A stretch of 27,584 nucleotides of DNA from CASQEL01 sp036655975. GTDB taxonomy: Bacteria; Desulfobacterota; Desulfovibrionia; Desulfovibrionales; Desulfovibrionaceae. The notes under the pieces are model-generated. The model saw only the letters and a program-made list of their open reading frames with translations. It did not search any database and had not been told where the DNA came from. Location of the stretch: the NCBI GenBank assembly GCA_036655975.1, contig JAVVPD010000027.1:1-27584 (forward strand), read 5' to 3'. Shown one piece after another: positions 7,308 through 14,287 of the stretch. Position numbers and translations under genes: made by a program. Positions within the stretch are counted from its first letter, which is position 1, and each line of letters begins with the position of its first letter.

Positions 7308-7621
7308 CGTATTTTCCCCTGTGGAAAGTGGTTGACAATTCAGGGCGCTGGTGAGCGCGCATTAGTCTGCGTAGGACGGAACATCAGACGGGGATGGGGG
7401 GAAGGGTATAAACAATATGTTCGCGCCATGGGGAAAGCATAACCGACACATACACAGGCTGTTCTCCCCAAAGGGAGTGTTGCGTGGAGTGTCGGGTGTG
7501 CTTGATGGTGTTCATGACCATTCCTGACGCTATATATTTATATAAGTATGATCACACTATCTCCTTTAAGGCTTATGTCAATATGTATGGGTAACATGAT
7601 AAAATAATCACATGCCAAGAG
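7308..7621 (-). promoter_or_regulatory. Gene-free leader / regulatory region upstream of dctA
   Basis: About 314 bases between the terminator of the HD-GYP gene and the dctA start. It holds an AT-rich block (7530-7545, TATATATTTATATAA), next to a near-palindrome GTATGATCACAC (7546-7557, one mismatch pair around a TGATCA core) that could be a regulator site. A perfect TTGACA lies on the minus strand at about 7582-7577, without a good -10 at 16-18 bases (best is TAGTGT). A 43-codon ORF (7515-7384, minus) with AGGA 6 bases upstream is discussed as a doubtful leader ORF. No sigma-54 site with correct -24/-12 spacing is seen. The function assignment is inferred from position only. Confidence 0.4.
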
Positions 7622-7656
7622 ACAAAAAGCCCGGCGGACGCGAATCCGGCGGGCTT
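7622..7656 (-). terminator. Intrinsic terminator after the pyk/HD-GYP unit
   Basis: Minus strand: AAGCCCGCCGGA (7656-7645), loop TTCGCG, TCCGCCGGGCTT (7638-7627), then TTTTGTC. The stem has 11 pairs of 12 with one C-C mismatch and is very GC-rich. It lies 23 bases after the HD-GYP stop codon, separating this unit from dctA. Confidence 0.88.
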
Positions 7657-7679
7657 AGGGAAAAATATAGAAATATTGA

Positions 7680-8750
7680 TTATTCGAGTGCTTGCTCTGG
7701 CTCATCCGGTTCCTGCCCCGCATCGGGCAGGTTTATGTTGGTCATATCGCCGAAGGTGTTGGTTTGCAGAGCGGTCAGCAATTTTCCGGTGAATTGCGGG
7801 TCAAAGCGGTTGCGATCCTGCGCCAGTTCTTGCGCGGCCTGCAACATGTCTTTGGCTTTGCCATAGGGGTGTGTGGCGATCATGGCGGCAAAGGCGTCCG
7901 CCACGGCGGTAAGGCGCCCAATGCGGTGGATAGTGTCGCATTTGAGATGTTGCGGGTAGCCGGAACCGTCAAGGCGTTCATGATGTTGGACAACCGCTGC
8001 GGACATTTCGTCGAAAACCACATCCATTTTTTGGAGCAATTTGTAGCCTACAAAAGGGTGTGCATTGATTTTTTCTTTTTCTTCCATTTTGAGGGCGCCC
8101 GCTCGAGAGACGATAAATTGCGGTACTTTTATCATGCCAATATCGTGGAGGAATAAGGCCAGAGTTGTCCGGTCAAGATCGCGACGGCGGTAGCTGGAGG
8201 TGCTGTTCATCCACAACCATAGGCCCACCGCCATGGTGTTGAGCGAATGGTTTGCCAGGGTGTGCGTGGTGGTGAGCAGACGCCGCATTAAAATTTTGAT
8301 GCGGTGTTTGTCCTGCCACAGTATTTCGGTCAGCACCATCACATCCTGAAACAAGGGATCAAACACAATACGCACGGGTTGTTGGACAAAATTTTCAAAG
8401 CGCATGAGCAGGGCGCGAATGCAAATATCTATCAGCTCTGTTTCTTTCAAGTTGCTGTCTTGCAAGGCCAAGTCAAGCTGCTTGACGATATGTTCTGAAT
8501 AGATGGGGTGGTCAGAACGGGAAACAAATAAGCACCCCTCGCCACACAGTTGTTGTACCTCTTCCACTTGCTCGTTGGTCAGGCGTTGGCCTTTACGGCT
8601 GAAGGGCGAGAGTGTGAGTATGGTTTCACGAAAACGGAACAAATCAACAGGGGGTCGATACTTTGGGAAGCTGGAAAGCATTTCGTCGCTGATTTGATAA
8701 TATTCTTCGCTGATATTCTCAGGAATGGGGGAGGGCTTCCCAATAGTCAT
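7680..8750 (-). CDS. HD-GYP domain protein, putative cyclic-di-GMP phosphodiesterase
   Basis: A 356-residue soluble protein. The C-terminal half (about 155-335) is an HD-GYP domain. Apparent metal ligands are His168 (NHSLNTM), His202-Asp203 (LHDIGM), His231 (HPFVG), His256-His257 (QHHERLDGSGYP) and Asp285 (VADAFAAM), and the GYP signature is at 264-266. HD-GYP enzymes hydrolyse cyclic-di-GMP to pGpG or GMP. Two departures: the usual HDxGK lysine is Met206, and the acidic residue four before the first His is a Thr, so activity is not certain. The N-terminal 150 residues match no domain I recognise; no receiver, PAS or membrane segment is evident. It starts 3 bases after the pyruvate kinase stop, with only a weak GGAAG, suggesting translational coupling. 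Confidence 0.85.
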   Translation of the reverse strand: MTIGKPSPIPENISEEYYQISDEMLSSFPKYRPPVDLFRFRETILTLSPFSRKGQRLTNEQVEEVQQLCGEGCLFVSRSDHPIYSEHIVKQLDLALQDSNLKETELIDICIRALLMRFENFVQQPVRIVFDPLFQDVMVLTEILWQDKHRIKILMRRLLTTTHTLANHSLNTMAVGLWLWMNSTSSYRRRDLDRTTLALFLHDIGMIKVPQFIVSRAGALKMEEKEKINAHPFVGYKLLQKMDVVFDEMSAAVVQHHERLDGSGYPQHLKCDTIHRIGRLTAVADAFAAMIATHPYGKAKDMLQAAQELAQDRNRFDPQFTGKLLTALQTNTFGDMTNINLPDAGQEPDEPEQALE

Positions 8751-8753
8751 GCG

Positions 8754-10169
8754 TCACTTCCAATAAATTTTTACAAGGTTCGTCCCACGAGGCTGATCGC
8801 CTTTTTTGGGTTGTCCGGCTGTGATAACGATGCGCTCATCAGGAGCAAAGTCGTTATTCTCAGCAATAAAATGTTCCGCGCGTTCCACATGGCTGAGCTT
8901 GTTGGCTGCGCCGATAATGGGAATGGGAATAACCCCCCATGAAAAATTCAGGGCTTTCACGCTTTCCGGCTCGGGGGTAAGGGCATAAATCCGTTGCGGA
9001 GGTCGCCGTGAGGATATTTGCCGGGCGGATGATCCGCTCATACTGTGGGAAACAATGGCCTTGGCACGGCATTTGTCGGCCAGCAGACAGGCGGAATAGG
9101 CCAGAAATTCGGGGATACCCTTGTCCTGATCCGGCTCTACCAATTGGCGGTTTTCCAGTAATAATATTTCAGCCTGATTGGTAATTTCGCGCATATAGGC
9201 CACGGTTTCCACAGGAAAATTCCCCATGGCGGTTTCTTCAGACAGCATGACGCAATCGGCTCCGTCCAGCACGGCATTGGCAACGTCCGTGGTTTCCGCG
9301 CGGGTGGGCGAGGGGCTGTTCATCATAGAAAGCAGCATTTGCGTGGCAACGATAACCGGCTTGGAAGCCCGATTGCAGGCCTTGATAATGCGCTTTTGCA
9401 GGGCGGGCAGCATGGGCAGCGGGCATTCAACGCCCAAGTCGCCGCGCGCCACCATCACAATATCTGCTTCGTGCAGAATTTCGTCTAATTGGTCTACGGC
9501 CCCTTGGCGCTCCAGCTTGACCACCACAGGAATATTTTTGTTGGCGGCCAAAATAATACTTTTGGCTTCTTTTACGTCGTCGGCGGTCTGAACATAGGAA
9601 ATTGCCACGGCGTCCACGCCCAAAATAAGGCCTGCCGCAAGGTCAATTTTGTCCTTGGCTGTCAGGGCGGGTACCCTAGTGGCTTTACCCGGCAGGGCTA
9701 AACCCTTCCGCGAGGTGACAATACCGCTGTTATGGGCCTCCAGCTCAACAAGGTCATCGGGGCGGCGCCCAACCACATTAAATTGCAGGCCGCCGTCAGC
9801 CAGCACCATGCGGTCGCCGGGATTGAGGCTTTCCAAAATAACATCATGGTCGAAAGGCAGGTAGGGCACATCGCTCAGGTGCCTGTCACTGGGGCCCAGC
9901 ACCAGGCGCATGCCTTTGATGACGGTAATACTTTTTTCCGGCAAGACCCCCAGACGAATTTTCGGGCCGGACAAATCCTGCATGATGGTCAGGGGGAGTG
10001 CCAGTTCGTGTTCAATTTCGCGGATATGACGGATAATATCCACAAAGAGGGAGGCGTCTCCGTGGGAAAAATTTAAACGGAATATGCTCACACCCGCTTG
10101 GGCCAAGGCTTTGAGTGTTTCTTTTGCGCTGGAGGCTGGGCCGACAGTGGCGACTATTTTTGTTCTCAT
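8754..10169 (-). CDS. pyk: Pyruvate kinase
   Basis: A 471-residue glycolytic enzyme converting phosphoenolpyruvate and ADP to pyruvate and ATP in the cytosol. It begins RTKIVATVGPAS. RLNFSHG (31-37) holds the phosphate-binding Arg31, Asn33 and Ser35. VVKLERQG contains the proton-donor Lys218, ARGDLGVE (241-248) supplies the metal Asp244, ATQML (275-279) is the substrate loop, and DVANAVLDGADCVMLSEETA (295-314) follows. LSGPKIR has Lys70 at the position equivalent to Glu117 of the rabbit enzyme, the residue associated with potassium-independent pyruvate kinases. The C-terminal effector domain (about 350-471) is present, with SGSSARQISSRRP. AAGGAAA lies 6 bases upstream of the ATG. It leads a two-gene unit with the HD-GYP gene and is divergent from mraZ. 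Confidence 0.96.
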   Translation of the reverse strand: MRTKIVATVGPASSAKETLKALAQAGVSIFRLNFSHGDASLFVDIIRHIREIEHELALPLTIMQDLSGPKIRLGVLPEKSITVIKGMRLVLGPSDRHLSDVPYLPFDHDVILESLNPGDRMVLADGGLQFNVVGRRPDDLVELEAHNSGIVTSRKGLALPGKATRVPALTAKDKIDLAAGLILGVDAVAISYVQTADDVKEAKSIILAANKNIPVVVKLERQGAVDQLDEILHEADIVMVARGDLGVECPLPMLPALQKRIIKACNRASKPVIVATQMLLSMMNSPSPTRAETTDVANAVLDGADCVMLSEETAMGNFPVETVAYMREITNQAEILLLENRQLVEPDQDKGIPEFLAYSACLLADKCRAKAIVSHSMSGSSARQISSRRPPQRIYALTPEPESVKALNFSWGVIPIPIIGAANKLSHVERAEHFIAENNDFAPDERIVITAGQPKKGDQPRGTNLVKIYWK

Positions 10170-10357
10170 GAAAGTTTCCTTATGGAAATAGTATCAAAAT
10201 TCTGGGCATTAGGAAAGAGGGATCAAATATATTGTATAATTAGTATTGGCATGCACATCACTTTTGATTTTCTGGTATTTCATGCTTCTTTGTCAAGCTG
10301 TATTGCCAGATATGGTCTTAAGTCTAAAAATAGTCTAGACAAATTGGGGATGCCTTC

Positions 10358-10386
10358 TTGACAGGGCCGCTGGCTTTGGGCATAAG
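10358..10386 (+). promoter_or_regulatory. Probable main promoter of the dcw cluster (Pmra)
   Basis: A perfect TTGACA (10358-10363), a 17-base spacer, and CATAAG (10381-10386, 4 of 6). Transcription would start near 10393, leaving a leader of about 25 bases before mraZ. The -10 box lies between the first and second MraZ-type repeats. No other comparable promoter was noticed between the fifteen plus-strand genes downstream. Confidence 0.65.
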
Positions 10387-10410
10387 TGGGGAAACGTGGT
10401 AAAAAGTGGT
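10377..10410 (+). promoter_or_regulatory. MraZ operator: four TGGG/TGGT direct repeats with 10-bp period
   Basis: TGGG (10377-10380), TGGG (10387-10390), TGGT (10397-10400) and TGGT (10407-10410) recur exactly every 10 bases, three of them preceded by G and followed by A-rich spacers. MraZ is known to bind TGGGN-type direct repeats separated by 5 bases upstream of its own gene and repress the dcw operon. Here the array overlaps the promoter -10 and the transcript start, and ends 7 bases before the mraZ ATG. The last two repeats are TGGT rather than TGGG. Confidence 0.75.
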
Positions 10411-10417
10411 AAATCAT

Positions 10418-10864
10418 ATGGACGCATTGTTTCGCAAAAGCTTGAACAGGAGCCTTGATCCTAAGGGCCGCCTGATGCTTCCTCCAGAATATAGGGATGT
10501 TATAACGTCCACTTCTGCTGAGGGGCAATTTGTACTTACAAGCTTTTACGGGCGCCTTGTGGGATATACCTTACCAGATTGGGAAAAAAACGTCGAACAG
10601 TTTTCCCATCTCAAATTTCCCTCGGTAAAATTGAGTCACTTTATCAGTAAAGTATTGGGCTTAGCCGAAGAAATTAGCCCCGACGCCCAAGGCCGCATCC
10701 GTATTCCCCAACCCCTTATGCGGGCGGGGAATTTGCGTAAAGATGTGGTTTTGGTGGGGCTTGGGCGCAAGTTCGAAATTTGGGATCAAGAGCGTTTTGA
10801 AGCCTTAGAACAAGAAGATGTGGCGGAAGAACTGGCGAGCAGTGGTATTGATATCTCGTTATAG
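10418..10864 (+). CDS. mraZ: Transcriptional regulator MraZ
   Basis: A 148-residue protein of two tandem AbrB-like (SpoVT-AbrB) halves, each with the DxxGR signature: LDPKGRLMLPPEYR (13-26) and ISPDAQGRIRIPQ in the second half. MraZ forms a ring-shaped oligomer, binds the repeats just upstream, and represses the dcw cluster. ATG 10418 is chosen over an in-frame GTG at 10406 because MDALFR is the typical MraZ N-terminus and the GTG lies inside the last operator repeat. The site has no strong Shine-Dalgarno; the leader there is occupied by repeat sequence (AGTGGTAAATC). It is first in the cluster; rsmH follows after 10 bases. Confidence 0.95.
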   Translation: MDALFRKSLNRSLDPKGRLMLPPEYRDVITSTSAEGQFVLTSFYGRLVGYTLPDWEKNVEQFSHLKFPSVKLSHFISKVLGLAEEISPDAQGRIRIPQPLMRAGNLRKDVVLVGLGRKFEIWDQERFEALEQEDVAEELASSGIDISL

Positions 10865-10874
10865 GCGGTAGATC

Positions 10875-11843
10875 ATGAGTGTTTTGGTAACGGCGCCTCA
10901 TATTCCCGTATTACTTGCGCCCGCTTTGGAGGCCTTGGCTCCGCGCGCTGGGGGCTTGTATCTGGACGGCACCGTGGGCTACGCGGGACATGCCAGTGCC
11001 TTGTTAGAGGCGGCTGGCGCGGGGGCGCGCTTGTGCGGCCTTGACCGTGACGAAACCGCCTTGGACTTTGCACGGCAGCGCCTCACCCCTTGGGGGGATG
11101 CGGCGTGCCTGTTTCACAAGCGTTACAGCCAGTTTGAAGCAGCTTTAGACGAATTGGGCTGGAAAGGGATTGACGGAGCATTGTTGGACATCGGCGTATC
11201 TTCTTTGCAATTGGATCACGCCGAGCGCGGTTTCAGTTTTCATTCCGATGGGCCTTTAGATATGCGTATGGACCAACGCAGCACCGAGCCTTCGGCTTGG
11301 CAATTTGTGAACCGTGAACGCTTTGAAGTGCTGAAAGATTGCATTTTGCGTATGGGTGAAGACCCGCAGGCCGGGCGCATTGCCCGCGCCATTGTGGACG
11401 CGCGGCAAAAAGCCCCCATCGACACTACAGAGCAACTCGCCACCATTGTGGAAAGGGCTTATCCTTCGGCATGGCGGGCTAAGGCGCGCAATCACCCCGC
11501 CACCCGCACTTTTCAGGCCATTCGCATGGCAGTGAACGACGAGCTTGGCGAGCTTGAGCAGTTCATGCATGCTATTTTGGGGCGTCTTAATCTGGGCGGG
11601 CGTTTGGTGGTGATCACCTTTCACTCATTGGAAGACCGTATTGTCAAACATGCCATGCGTACGTGGGCCGAGGGTTGTCGTTGCCCGCGCCATGTTATGC
11701 GTTGCGTGTGCCACCATGTGCCGGAAGTACGCATTTTACACAAAAAACCCCTGAGTGCCACGCCAGAAGAATTGGCGCGCAATCCCCGTGCCAGTAGTGC
11801 TAAATTGCGCGCGGTAGAGAAAATTGCGGAAGCTCAGGCATGA
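10875..11843 (+). CDS. rsmH: 16S rRNA (cytosine(1402)-N(4))-methyltransferase RsmH
   Basis: A 322-residue SAM-dependent enzyme (also called MraW) that methylates N4 of C1402 in the ribosomal decoding centre. HIPVLL (9-14) opens the protein; LDGTVGYAGH (30-39) is the SAM loop, LLDIGVSSLQLDHAERGFSF (103-122) and HPATRTFQAIRMAVNDELGE (207-226) are family blocks, and ITFHSLEDR (247-255) is the C-terminal motif. A Cys/His-rich segment near the C-terminus (Cys268, Cys270, Cys277, Cys279 with nearby His) resembles the CxCP-CxC element of many non-enteric RsmH proteins and may bind metal. Only a weak GGCGGT precedes the ATG. The stop overlaps the ftsL start (ATGA). Confidence 0.95.
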   Translation: MSVLVTAPHIPVLLAPALEALAPRAGGLYLDGTVGYAGHASALLEAAGAGARLCGLDRDETALDFARQRLTPWGDAACLFHKRYSQFEAALDELGWKGIDGALLDIGVSSLQLDHAERGFSFHSDGPLDMRMDQRSTEPSAWQFVNRERFEVLKDCILRMGEDPQAGRIARAIVDARQKAPIDTTEQLATIVERAYPSAWRAKARNHPATRTFQAIRMAVNDELGELEQFMHAILGRLNLGGRLVVITFHSLEDRIVKHAMRTWAEGCRCPRHVMRCVCHHVPEVRILHKKPLSATPEELARNPRASSAKLRAVEKIAEAQA

Positions 11844-12139
11844 GTAGTTTTAAACACAAGGGGCGGGGAAGCACCGGTTGGCTGCTGGCCATTGCTCTGG
11901 GCATTCTTTCGTGTATGGTTATGAGTTTGGTGATGGTGTGGAGTAATATTGAACGCATGGACACCAATTATTTTATTAATATTTTGCAAGCGGATGTGCG
12001 CGACAGACAGGCGCACAGAGCCAAGCTGGAAGTGGAGCGTGAACATTTGCTTTCGCCCTACGAATTGGGCCGCCGCGCTGAAGCCTTTGGTATGAGACAG
12101 CCCAAGGGCGGGCAAGTGCGCCGGATGGACGGAAAATAA
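11840..12139 (+). CDS. ftsL: Cell division protein FtsL-like
   Basis: A 99-residue bitopic membrane protein with a short basic N-terminus, one helix (about 13-35, WLLAIALGILSCMVMSLVMV), then a heptad-like region rich in Glu, Arg and Leu (about 50-75) and ELGRRAEAFGMRQPKGGQVRRM, which resembles FtsL/DivIC C-termini. FtsL joins FtsB and FtsQ in the periplasmic divisome scaffold that activates FtsWI. Primary sequence is poorly conserved in this family, so the call leans on size, topology and position between rsmH and ftsI. ATG 11840 overlaps the rsmH stop by 4 bases. ftsI follows after 26 bases. Confidence 0.85.
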   Translation: MSSFKHKGRGSTGWLLAIALGILSCMVMSLVMVWSNIERMDTNYFINILQADVRDRQAHRAKLEVEREHLLSPYELGRRAEAFGMRQPKGGQVRRMDGK

Positions 12140-12165
12140 CACAGCGTAAGCTGGAGATATGTGGT

Positions 12166-14283
12166 ATGCTACGAATTTCTCCCCCCAAAAAACAACGCAA
12201 TAAACGCAGTGCGTCCACAAATATGGCTGTAAATTTCAAATCCGTCCGGGGGCTTGGCGCGTGGTTTACTACGGTGGATTGGGGGCGTTTACGCATAAAT
12301 ATTGTGGCGGGCATTTTTGTGGTGTTGTGGTTTGGTTTGTGGGGCCGCGCGTGGTATTTGCAGATGATTGAAGGGCCTACCTTGGCGCACAAGGCCCGTC
12401 GGCAGCACATGACCTCGGAACTGGTAGCCGGCAAGCGCGGTAAAATTTTTGACCGTAACGGTCAGGTGTTGGCCCGCAGCGTGGAATGCCGTTCTGTCTA
12501 CGCCAAACCCGGTGAAATTACCGATGTGCTGCATGTGGCAAACACCTTGGGGCCGCTGTTACAAATTCCCCCGCAAGAACTCTACAATCAATTATCTGAC
12601 AGCAACCGTAAATTTTTATGGCTGGCCCGTAAGGTGGACGATCACACCGCCGAGGCCGTGCGTATGGCAGAATTTCCGGGTATTGGCCTGTCTAAAGAAT
12701 TTGACCGCATTTATCCCTTCAAGCAGATGGCGGGACAATTGCTCGGTTTTGTCGGTATGGACGATCGCGGTTTGGAAGGTATTGAGCGTTCGCTCGACAA
12801 TCAACTTGCCAGTATTCCTACCCGCCAAATTGTGCAGCGCGATGCTACGGGCCGTCGTTTTTATCTGCATACCGAAGGGCAGGAAGAGCCTGGGGGAAAA
12901 GATCTTTCACTGACCGTTGACGTGCAGGTGCAGTTTTTTGCTGAAGAAGCCCTCGCCCAGACCGTAGAGGACTACGGCGCAACGTGGGGCGGGGTGCTGG
13001 TGGTGGACGTGCCCACGGGCGATATTCTCGCGTGGGCGCAATATCCTTTTTTCAATCCCAATTCCTACCGTGAATACGCCCCGAGCCAATACCGTAATCG
13101 CCTCGCTTCGGACGCGTTGGAACCCGGCTCGACCTTTAAACCTTTTTTGGTGGCAACCGCTTTGCAGGAAAAGAAGGTGGATCCCGATACGCTGTTTGAT
13201 TGCGAAGGCGGCAAATGGGAAACTAAGACCATTACCATTCGTGATACCGGAGCGCGCGGGATTTTGCCGGTGAGCAAAATTGTCCGCTATTCCAGTAATA
13301 TTGGAATGGCAAAAGTAGGTATGGTTGTTGGGGCCAAGACGTATCATAAATATTTATCGCAACTGGGCTTTGGCACACGCACGGGGCTTCCCGTGGCGGA
13401 GAGTCGGGGTATTTTGCGTAACGCCAAGGAATGGGGCGAAGCCGACTTGATTTCCACTTCCTTCGGGCAAAGTATTTCTGTCACCGGCATTCAGATGGCT
13501 CAGGCCTACCTGACGCTGCTCAACGGCGGCGTATACAAGCCTTTGCGCTTGGTGCTGGACGAAAATGCCGCTGTGCAAGAAAATTATAATCGGGTGTTCA
13601 GCGAAAGGGTGTCCAAACAAGTTTTGAGTATGCTGCGTGATGTGGTGGAAGAAGACGGTAGCGGCAAGGCCGCCCGTATTCAGGGTATGCAGGTGGGCGG
13701 AAAAACCGGTACCGCGCAGAAGGCCGACAAACGCTCGGGTACCTATGGTCGCGGGCGTATGGCCTCCTTTGTGGGTTTCGCCCCTGCCGACAATCCGCAT
13801 TATCTGGTTTTGGTCATGGTGGACGAACCCACCAGAAACCAATACGGCGGCGTGGTGGCAGCGCCCGTCTTCCAAAAGGTGACCAGCCGCACGATGACGT
13901 ATCGCGGGCATATGCCCAATGTCGTCTTTGCCGAAACGACTAAAGCGCAGCAGGAAGCGGCCAAACATAAGTCGCGTTTGCAGCGCGGGTTGAAATTTTC
14001 CAAGGATCAGCATGCCTTGCGTGATACGCCTCTGGGGGCAGAGGTGCGCGTAAATCTTGCCGCCAATACCACCAGCCCCTCGGTTGCCAAAGCCGCCGCC
14101 GTGGTGCCCAATGTGGTGGGCAAGTCAGTACGCAATGCCGTGGAATTGTTCGCACGGGGGGGCATTGTTCCTATTCTTAAGGGTGAAGGCCAGCATGTTG
14201 TTAAGCAGTCCCCCGCGCCGGGTGCGGCATGGCCCACCCAAGAAAGGGACGATTCCTATGTTTTGTGGCTTTCGGAGAGATAA
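12166..14283 (+). CDS. ftsI: Septal peptidoglycan transpeptidase FtsI (PBP3-like) with C-terminal PASTA domain
   Basis: A 705-residue class B penicillin-binding protein. One N-terminal helix (about 43-62) anchors it; GKRGKIFDRNGQVLARS (89-105) starts the dimerisation (pedestal) domain. The transpeptidase motifs are intact: STFK (Ser322, Lys325), SSN (376-378) and KTG (513-515). After about 600 comes a basic linker and then a PASTA module (about 646-703, VPNVVGKSVRNAVELFARGG...), a wall- or muropeptide-binding fold usual in Gram-positive PBP2x/SpoVD and present in some deep-branching Gram-negatives, but absent from E. coli FtsI. It cross-links septal wall with FtsW. GGAG lies 9-10 bases before ATG 12166. 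murE starts 4 bases after its stop. Confidence 0.94.
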   Translation: MLRISPPKKQRNKRSASTNMAVNFKSVRGLGAWFTTVDWGRLRINIVAGIFVVLWFGLWGRAWYLQMIEGPTLAHKARRQHMTSELVAGKRGKIFDRNGQVLARSVECRSVYAKPGEITDVLHVANTLGPLLQIPPQELYNQLSDSNRKFLWLARKVDDHTAEAVRMAEFPGIGLSKEFDRIYPFKQMAGQLLGFVGMDDRGLEGIERSLDNQLASIPTRQIVQRDATGRRFYLHTEGQEEPGGKDLSLTVDVQVQFFAEEALAQTVEDYGATWGGVLVVDVPTGDILAWAQYPFFNPNSYREYAPSQYRNRLASDALEPGSTFKPFLVATALQEKKVDPDTLFDCEGGKWETKTITIRDTGARGILPVSKIVRYSSNIGMAKVGMVVGAKTYHKYLSQLGFGTRTGLPVAESRGILRNAKEWGEADLISTSFGQSISVTGIQMAQAYLTLLNGGVYKPLRLVLDENAAVQENYNRVFSERVSKQVLSMLRDVVEEDGSGKAARIQGMQVGGKTGTAQKADKRSGTYGRGRMASFVGFAPADNPHYLVLVMVDEPTRNQYGGVVAAPVFQKVTSRTMTYRGHMPNVVFAETTKAQQEAAKHKSRLQRGLKFSKDQHALRDTPLGAEVRVNLAANTTSPSVAKAAAVVPNVVGKSVRNAVELFARGGIVPILKGEGQHVVKQSPAPGAAWPTQERDDSYVLWLSER

Positions 14284-14287
14284 GCAC

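Noticed and set aside
7420..7450. Possible sigma-54 promoter (TGGCGC...TTGT) for dctA
   Set aside because: The distance between the GG and TTG elements is 2 bases too long and the essential -12 GC is missing.
7384..7515. 43-codon minus-strand ORF upstream of dctA as a firm gene
   Set aside because: One weak Shine-Dalgarno is the only support; the peptide is rich in His, Pro and Ser and resembles no family, so it is kept only as a question in the findings.
10406..10417. GTG at 10406 as the mraZ start
   Set aside because: It falls within the last operator repeat; MDALFR from ATG 10418 is the conserved MraZ N-terminus.
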